From: Siphonodentalium dalli
Lineage: Eukaryota; Mollusca; Scaphopoda; Gadilida; Siphonodentaliidae
Length of the DNA stretch: 64,000 nt
Assembly (NCBI GenBank): GCA_032622095.1
Contig: CP136068.1
Span: 183,772,796 to 183,836,795 of the forward strand
Direction: 5' to 3'
The notes under the pieces are model-generated. The model was not told where the DNA came from. It did no database searches and saw only the letters and a program-made list of their open reading frames with translations. Made by a program: the position numbers and the translations under genes. Numbering within the stretch: position 1 is the first letter of the stretch; each line of letters starts with the position of its first letter. This document shows, piece by piece, positions 59,401-64,000 of the stretch.

Positions 59401-59682
59401 GTCATTCATATCCCGGGAGTTTAAACTCTACAGAAATGACAGCTCTGGTCATTCATATGTCGGGGTGTAAACTCTACAGAAATGGCAGCCCTGGTCATTC
59501 ATATCCCGGGAGTTTAAACTCTACAGAAATGACAGCTCTGGTCATTCATATGCCGGGGTGTAAACTCTACAGAAATGACAGCCCTGGTCATTCGTATGTC
59601 GGGGAGTAAACTCTACAAGAATGACAGCCCTGGTCATTCATATGCCGGCGGTCTAAACTCTACGTGAATGACACCCCGGGTA
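56440..59682. repeat. 46/47-bp satellite with 93-bp dimers and 650-bp higher-order units
   Basis: The basic unit contains TAAACTCTACAG(G/A)AATGACA and GCCCTGGTCATTCATATG. From about 57100 a 46-bp form (ending GTCGGGGTG) alternates with a 47-bp form (ending CCCGGGAGTT), giving a 93-bp dimer. Dimers are grouped in 650-bp units of six dimers plus two 46-bp units, visible as identical open frames starting at 57579, 58229 and 58879. The fourth (59343) comes 464 bp later, two dimers short. Since 93 is a multiple of three, the dimers give a 31-residue period, but each frame ends where two 46-bp units meet. The outer units (56440-57000) are the most diverged. The array probably lies in the intron upstream of the SRCR exons. 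Confidence 0.95.
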
Positions 59683-59694
59683 GGGTCCTGCGAA

Positions 59695-59758
59695 TTGGAT
59701 ATTTTGATCGAATCGAATATCGAATCGACGAAATCGAATCGAATATCGAATCGAGTCA
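59695..59758. repeat. GAATCGAATAT-type simple repeat
   Basis: Irregular repetition of ATCGAATCGAATATCGAATC immediately after the satellite. Confidence 0.85.
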
Positions 59759-59759
59759 T

Positions 59760-62085
59760 ACGTGTATGTGGCATTCTCAATTAGGCAAGTTTTTTTCAAC
59801 GATTAGACGATTTGTGAAACGTTCTATGAACTTCCACGAAGTTCCATCATAACATATGTGGCGATCAACCGTTGTTCGCGATACTAGTAACTTCAATTGA
59901 TTATTGTCGAGGAACAAATAACATATCAAAACGTCCATGCGGCCGTGACGACGAAATTTGTACAATTTGCATAATTATACAAGCACAATTGCAAATCGGC
60001 ATTTGAAAACACCCCTTATTATAATTTTGAAGATGCAACAACAAAGGAGTAAAATGCAATTCGCAGACATAAGTTCCATAACGGCACATGTTAGACAAGT
60101 GTCAAGGAACGCTCAAAAACAGAAAGTCAACTTTAAAAAAAAAACACCGCCCATATGCACATTCCGACGCCGAAACACGCGTTGTTTACATTCAAAGCGA
60201 TATGACATATCGCGGAAGGTGATACGGATAGTCGGCGGATAATGCTAGCGGTTGCTCAGTCTCATAGCTATTACGAGATAACCATAGTCATAAATGGTAA
60301 CGCCCTCAAGATCATATTATCAGGCATATATATAAAATATAATATAAAATATATTGGTTTCATGAATGCACCACCTCCGAATTCCGTTAAAACAACTAAT
60401 CCTTAAAATTATTACAACTGCGGCAAAATATTATTACTGCAGGCTTCTTATTCACCACACCAGAAAGCCTCTAAATCCGGACCAAAACTCTACTAATCGG
60501 ATTACATACACACCCAATACTTCGCAACATGACCATTAGTCAATATCCAACCGAGACATACTTCATCAGCAATGTTAGGCGTTATATTATGCATTGAGTT
60601 CCCGCAATATAATATTCAAGAGTGGGCCAGCCATTGATTGTTCACACCTAAATATAAAAAGCAATTAACATGGTCATAATAGTTACATACTGCAACAATT
60701 AGACATCTGCGAAGATACATCCGCGAATACGAACATTCTGCAAAAAGTATAACCGGTATGCAGTATAGCTAGTACATTTTAAATGACATCACAAAATCAC
60801 AGTTGCATGACGCACCTGGATTCATAGAACAACAAAGGTAATTTGGCAGATTTGGACATCGATGCACCATACATCTGACTTAATTGACAAAGCGTTGCCT
60901 GATAACTATAATGTCGTAAGTCCATTTTGGCGGGAAAATGAGATATTGGTATTGTTGGAATCGTCTCGGAATTCTCGTTCGAATGATGCCCATGAAACGT
61001 GTATTCGCACCCAGTATACACGTTAAATGATGTGCAATATTGTTGTAAGTCCATGTGCGCAATATTTGTTCCGTTCTATAATGTCGTATCTCCTTGGCCA
61101 ATTGCACCACCCACAATCGTCACGTGGGCACACTTTGACGAATGGCGGATTCGGAAGTTTGGATGAAAAGGTATCGCGAGAAAATCATGTTTTTTCAATA
61201 TTTATCTCACACTTGTTTACTAGTGGTTTGCTATGTTGTATTTAGAAATGTTTAGTCGAATAACTATGTCTGTTTTAACGCATGGTATTAGATATGAAGC
61301 ATCCTATGTGCAATACTGGAGATACGACAATATTGCACTGACGTTAATGCAAGCTCCAGTTCGCTCGTTGTGACGTTATGGAGACACGACATTAAAGCAC
61401 GTATGGTTGCTGCAAGTCTTCTATACATAATGTATATTTTCTCAATAGTATACAAGTCATGGTGTACCTATGTACTTTTCTAATAAACCCAGTAGATTGT
61501 CATTGTACCTCAGCACCATACCCTGTGAGAGATATTACCCTCGTACCAATCATGATGTACCTGGGTAAACCGTGGGTTGTCCCCAGTACATACATTGTAC
61601 ATTTAGTGTTCACAATGCCACAGTACACCACAGTACACCATGCTATATAATAAGACAAACCTTGGCATACCACAGTACATGGTCTTTGTCCTCAGACGTG
61701 TACCACGGTTACCATGGTTTAAAATAGCCAAGTATATGATACTAAGGTGTTAACAGGTCAGGTAATATCCTTGTATACTGGGTCTTTTATATTAAAACAC
61801 CAAGTATACAAGGGTATTTATTACCCAGGTATACGAGACTAACAATGCACCCGAAATGTATGAGTGTATTAAACATCCAAGTAAATGATGGTATTAAAAC
61901 ACCGTCAAAATGCGTATCTCCCTACCCTGAATATATGCACATGATGTTGGCCAAAAATAAAATGAAATGTTTCAGTATTTGAACTTCCAGAATAATTTCA
62001 ACATACCTTTCAGTCTGATATTTCAAGTTGCTAATATCTAATGTTCCACCACCTAAACATGTATATGTCGTTTACAAAACGGAAT
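59760..62085. other. Intergenic or far-upstream SRCR intron; no exon recognised
   Basis: About 2.3 kb. Open frames of up to 94 codons (59958-60242, plus strand, basic) show no domain. From about 61440 to 61865 words such as GTACACCACAGTAC and CAAGTATACAAGGGTAT recur on both strands, with an imperfect hairpin near 61760-61835. This suggests a decayed element. Confidence 0.4.
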
Positions 62086-62089
62086 GTAT

Positions 62090-62660
62090 CATTATTGGTT
62101 CGTCCGTCCGTCCGTCTAACCGAATGGCCGTTCGCTTTTTTGTGTTTCCCGATGATAACTTTATTGAGGATGGACTGAATTCAATGAAATTGGTATGCGA
62201 ATTTACTGTCACAAAATATAGGTCCAGTTCGAATTTCAACCAAAAGGGCCCGTAACTCTGGTAAAATTCCGCCCTCTAATTTTCACCAGAGTTACGGGCC
62301 CTTTTAGTTGAAATGTGCACTCAATTGTCGTTTCCGGATGATAATTTTAGTAAGTTTGTAATGATTGGAATGAAATTTGGTATGTGAGATTACTAGCATA
62401 CAATATACAGGTCTATTCTTACCCAAATGAAGGAGGTCATTGTTGACTTTGAATTCGCCAATTAGTTTGATTTTCCGGAAGATAACTTTTGTCGTGCTGT
62501 TTTCAAATTTGGTACATGTATATGAAAATACGGTCTTTCAACTTTAGGTTCCATCCGTCTATTTTAACTGTAATATTGGTCCTTGTTGACTTATAGTTTG
62601 AATATTATTTAATGTTGGATTCTGTGTGATTGCTTTGGTTATAACTATCTGGTTTTTTTC
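62090..62660 (+). repeat. Dispersed GTCCGTCC / GATGATAACTTTA repeat, three modules
   Basis: It starts TCGTCCGTCCGTCCGTCT. Three diverged modules follow, each with a TTTCC(C/G)GATGATAACTTT-like word (about 62144, 62330, 62470), then GAATGAAATTTGGTATGTG-like and ACAATATACAGGTC-like words. Related words occur inverted at 43380-43620 and near 31675. I recall similar sequence being common in bivalve genomes, but cannot verify that here. Confidence 0.6.
62233..62314. repeat. 36-bp inverted repeat
   Basis: The arms 62233-62268 and 62278-62314 pair around AAAAGGGCCCGTAACTCTGG, with one mismatch and one indel. The hairpin joins the first and second modules of the dispersed repeat. Confidence 0.85.
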
Positions 62661-62683
62661 AAATGTGGCACATGGGAGGGTAT

Positions 62684-62695
62684 CCCCCCCCCCCC
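62684..62695. repeat. C12 homopolymer
   Basis: A run of twelve C residues, prone to length error. Confidence 0.9.
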
Positions 62696-63046
62696 ATTTT
62701 CAGTACGCGGAATTCAGGGTGTTTTGAAGCCGTACGCGGGATTCATACACCCGAATTAACTGGTATTCGGCTTCAAGCAAAACATCTTGGACGCATGTTT
62801 TGATGGCGCAAAATAATATTTTGTGCTAGTTATCTGTATGAATAGCTTCTTGGGCATATTCGATCATAAAGTATCATTAATCGTATCATAACGGCACCAT
62901 AACCCCCAGAACGCGATATTTTGATTGGGAACGGATGGGACAAGAAATCCTGGCAAACGCCTAGAAACTAAATGCTGTCCATTTTTTCTGGGGCCAAGGA
63001 TACAGAAGGGTGGGTGATTTTGTTTAGGAACGTTGTTTTATTCCAG

Positions 63047-63532
63047 GTCGGATGCTCCAGGTATATTATATCTTCCTGACGAAATCATCATCATCATTCT
63101 AGAAAACATCTCATTGTACGAGCTTGTGACCAATGTTTCACTGACTTGCAAACGCATCAACAGTATCGTAAGAGATTCTTCTCAGTTATGGAAAATCTTC
63201 GAGTTCCAGTATGTTTTGATGTTGGGTGCACAGGGCCTTCAGGTCATAATGAGACATTCAAAATCATTCCGTGGATTCGAGAGAGCTTATGCAACGATAG
63301 ACGCCCCTGTTCAGGACATGAATTCTGTATCACCCGCGGCTTAATTCAAGCCAATAAACTGAATTCTTTAAACATAGCTGGATGTGCAATCGGAAATCTG
63401 TGCTTTTTACCAGCATTGCATAACTTAGAGTTCCTCGACATATCAGACTGTCTGAACATATCCGACGAAAATTTTTATTCATCAAGAACTGTGATGCACT
63501 ATGTTCTGTATACGTTTCTTTCACTAAAGTGA
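63047..63532 (+). pseudogene. F-box/leucine-rich-repeat protein fragment with a broken frame
   Basis: After an acceptor-like TTGTTTTATTCCAG, the plus strand reads YLPDEIIIIILENISLYELV, then CKRINSIVRDSSQLWK. This is an F-box, the module that binds Skp1 in SCF ubiquitin ligases. That frame stops at about 63342-63344. The frame two bases on (as after a one-base loss) continues with KLNSLNIAGC, LHNLEFLDISDCLNISDENF, typical leucine-rich repeats of the FBXL type. The switch point is roughly 63310-63345. Either the copy is a pseudogene or the window has a base error. No intron signal was seen at the switch. The homology seems to stop near 63480, and the frame ends at TGA just before the 175-bp satellite. 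Few leucine-rich repeats remain, so even a corrected frame would be a fragment. Confidence 0.7.
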
Positions 63533-63533
63533 C

Positions 63534-64000
63534 ACCTGCCCAAATAACTGCACTCTATGACGCACACTTGTGCGGATGTGGTGCAATATAAGATCAAACA
63601 CGTCAGAACCATCAAATATCGTTCATCAATCATACTATATTCTCACGTGGTGACCTATTTCTGAAAATACCAGCTGCGTCCCATCATTCTTAGATGCTAG
63701 GGTTGTTAACCTGCCCAAATAACCCCACTGCATGACGCACAGTTGTGCGTATGTGGTGCAATATAAGGTCAAACACGTCAGAACCATCATATATCGTGAT
63801 TGCGCATGGTATCTTCTCCCGTGGTGACATATTTCTGAAAATCCCAGCTGCGTCCCATCATTTTTTAGAGGCTTGGCTGGTGTACCTGCCCAAATAACCC
63901 TACATAATGAACCACTATTGTACGTAGATCGTGCAATATAGCCTCAAATACGTCAGAACCATCAACTCTCGTGATCACGCATATTATCTGATCCTGTGAT
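63534..64000. repeat. 175-bp tandem satellite, continues past the window
   Basis: ACCTGCCCAAATAAC starts units at 63534, 63709 and 63884, exactly 175 bp apart. Other shared words are GTGCAATATAAG, TCAGAACCATCA and CCAGCTGCGTCCCATCATT. The third unit is cut by the window edge. The array abuts the F-box fragment. Confidence 0.93.

Noticed and set aside
57579-59609. Family of identical 181-codon proteins
   Set aside because: They are 93-bp dimer repeats of the satellite; each frame ends at the same 46/46 junction of the 650-bp unit.
1-64000. tRNA, rRNA, snRNA or bacterial-type promoters and terminators
   Set aside because: I looked for cloverleaf-like or conserved RNA motifs by eye and found none I could support; a covariance-model scan would be needed to exclude them.

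Overview
This window is AT-rich, intron-rich, repeat-laden eukaryotic DNA. I see no bacterial operons, ribosome binding sites or prophage genes. Extracellular innate-recognition domains on split exons, a degenerate non-LTR retrotransposon, TA- and TTAA-flanked miniature elements and very large minisatellites point to an invertebrate. A lophotrochozoan, most likely a bivalve mollusc, is my inference; the species cannot be fixed from the sequence alone.

Gene content is sparse. A minus-strand gene at 16.75-8.83 kb encodes one C-type lectin domain split over two exons (16562-16750, 12208-12432), then a terminal exon with a Thr/Pro-rich linker and a PAN/apple-like domain (8825-9165). All its introns are phase 1. 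A second minus-strand gene ends with a two-exon, six-cysteine (group A) SRCR domain (56218-56353 and 55646-55808). At the right edge a plus-strand F-box/leucine-rich fragment (63047-63532) has a broken frame. The first two are probably secreted or surface recognition proteins. Their 5' exons were not found.

The rest is mostly repeats. Tandem arrays: 115/128-bp (6.5-8.3 kb); 36-bp (18.17-24.88 kb, about 186 units without one indel, open in one frame of the minus strand for about 6.6 kb) with an orphan island at 26.8 kb; 33-bp (27.0-28.2 kb); 61-bp, split by a LINE; 45-bp (47.4-51.9 kb, about 99 units); 20-24-bp and 53-bp (53.5-54.8 kb); 46/47-bp organised as 93-bp dimers and 650-bp higher-order units (56.4-59.7 kb); and 175-bp (63.5 kb to the window end). 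An apparently perfect 2047-bp tandem duplication occupies 38507-42600.

Mobile DNA: a 5'-truncated, frameshifted LINE at 28411-30259 with a 6-bp target duplication inside the 61-bp array; a TA-flanked Tc1/mariner-type MITE (45118-45622); a TTAA-flanked MITE candidate (775-1259); several fold-back elements; and a dispersed family, rich in the motif GATAATGTGC, seen at six loci. The satellite reading frames look coding, but codon composition explains them and a non-coding array in the same window is just as indel-free. I treat them as satellites, not genes.
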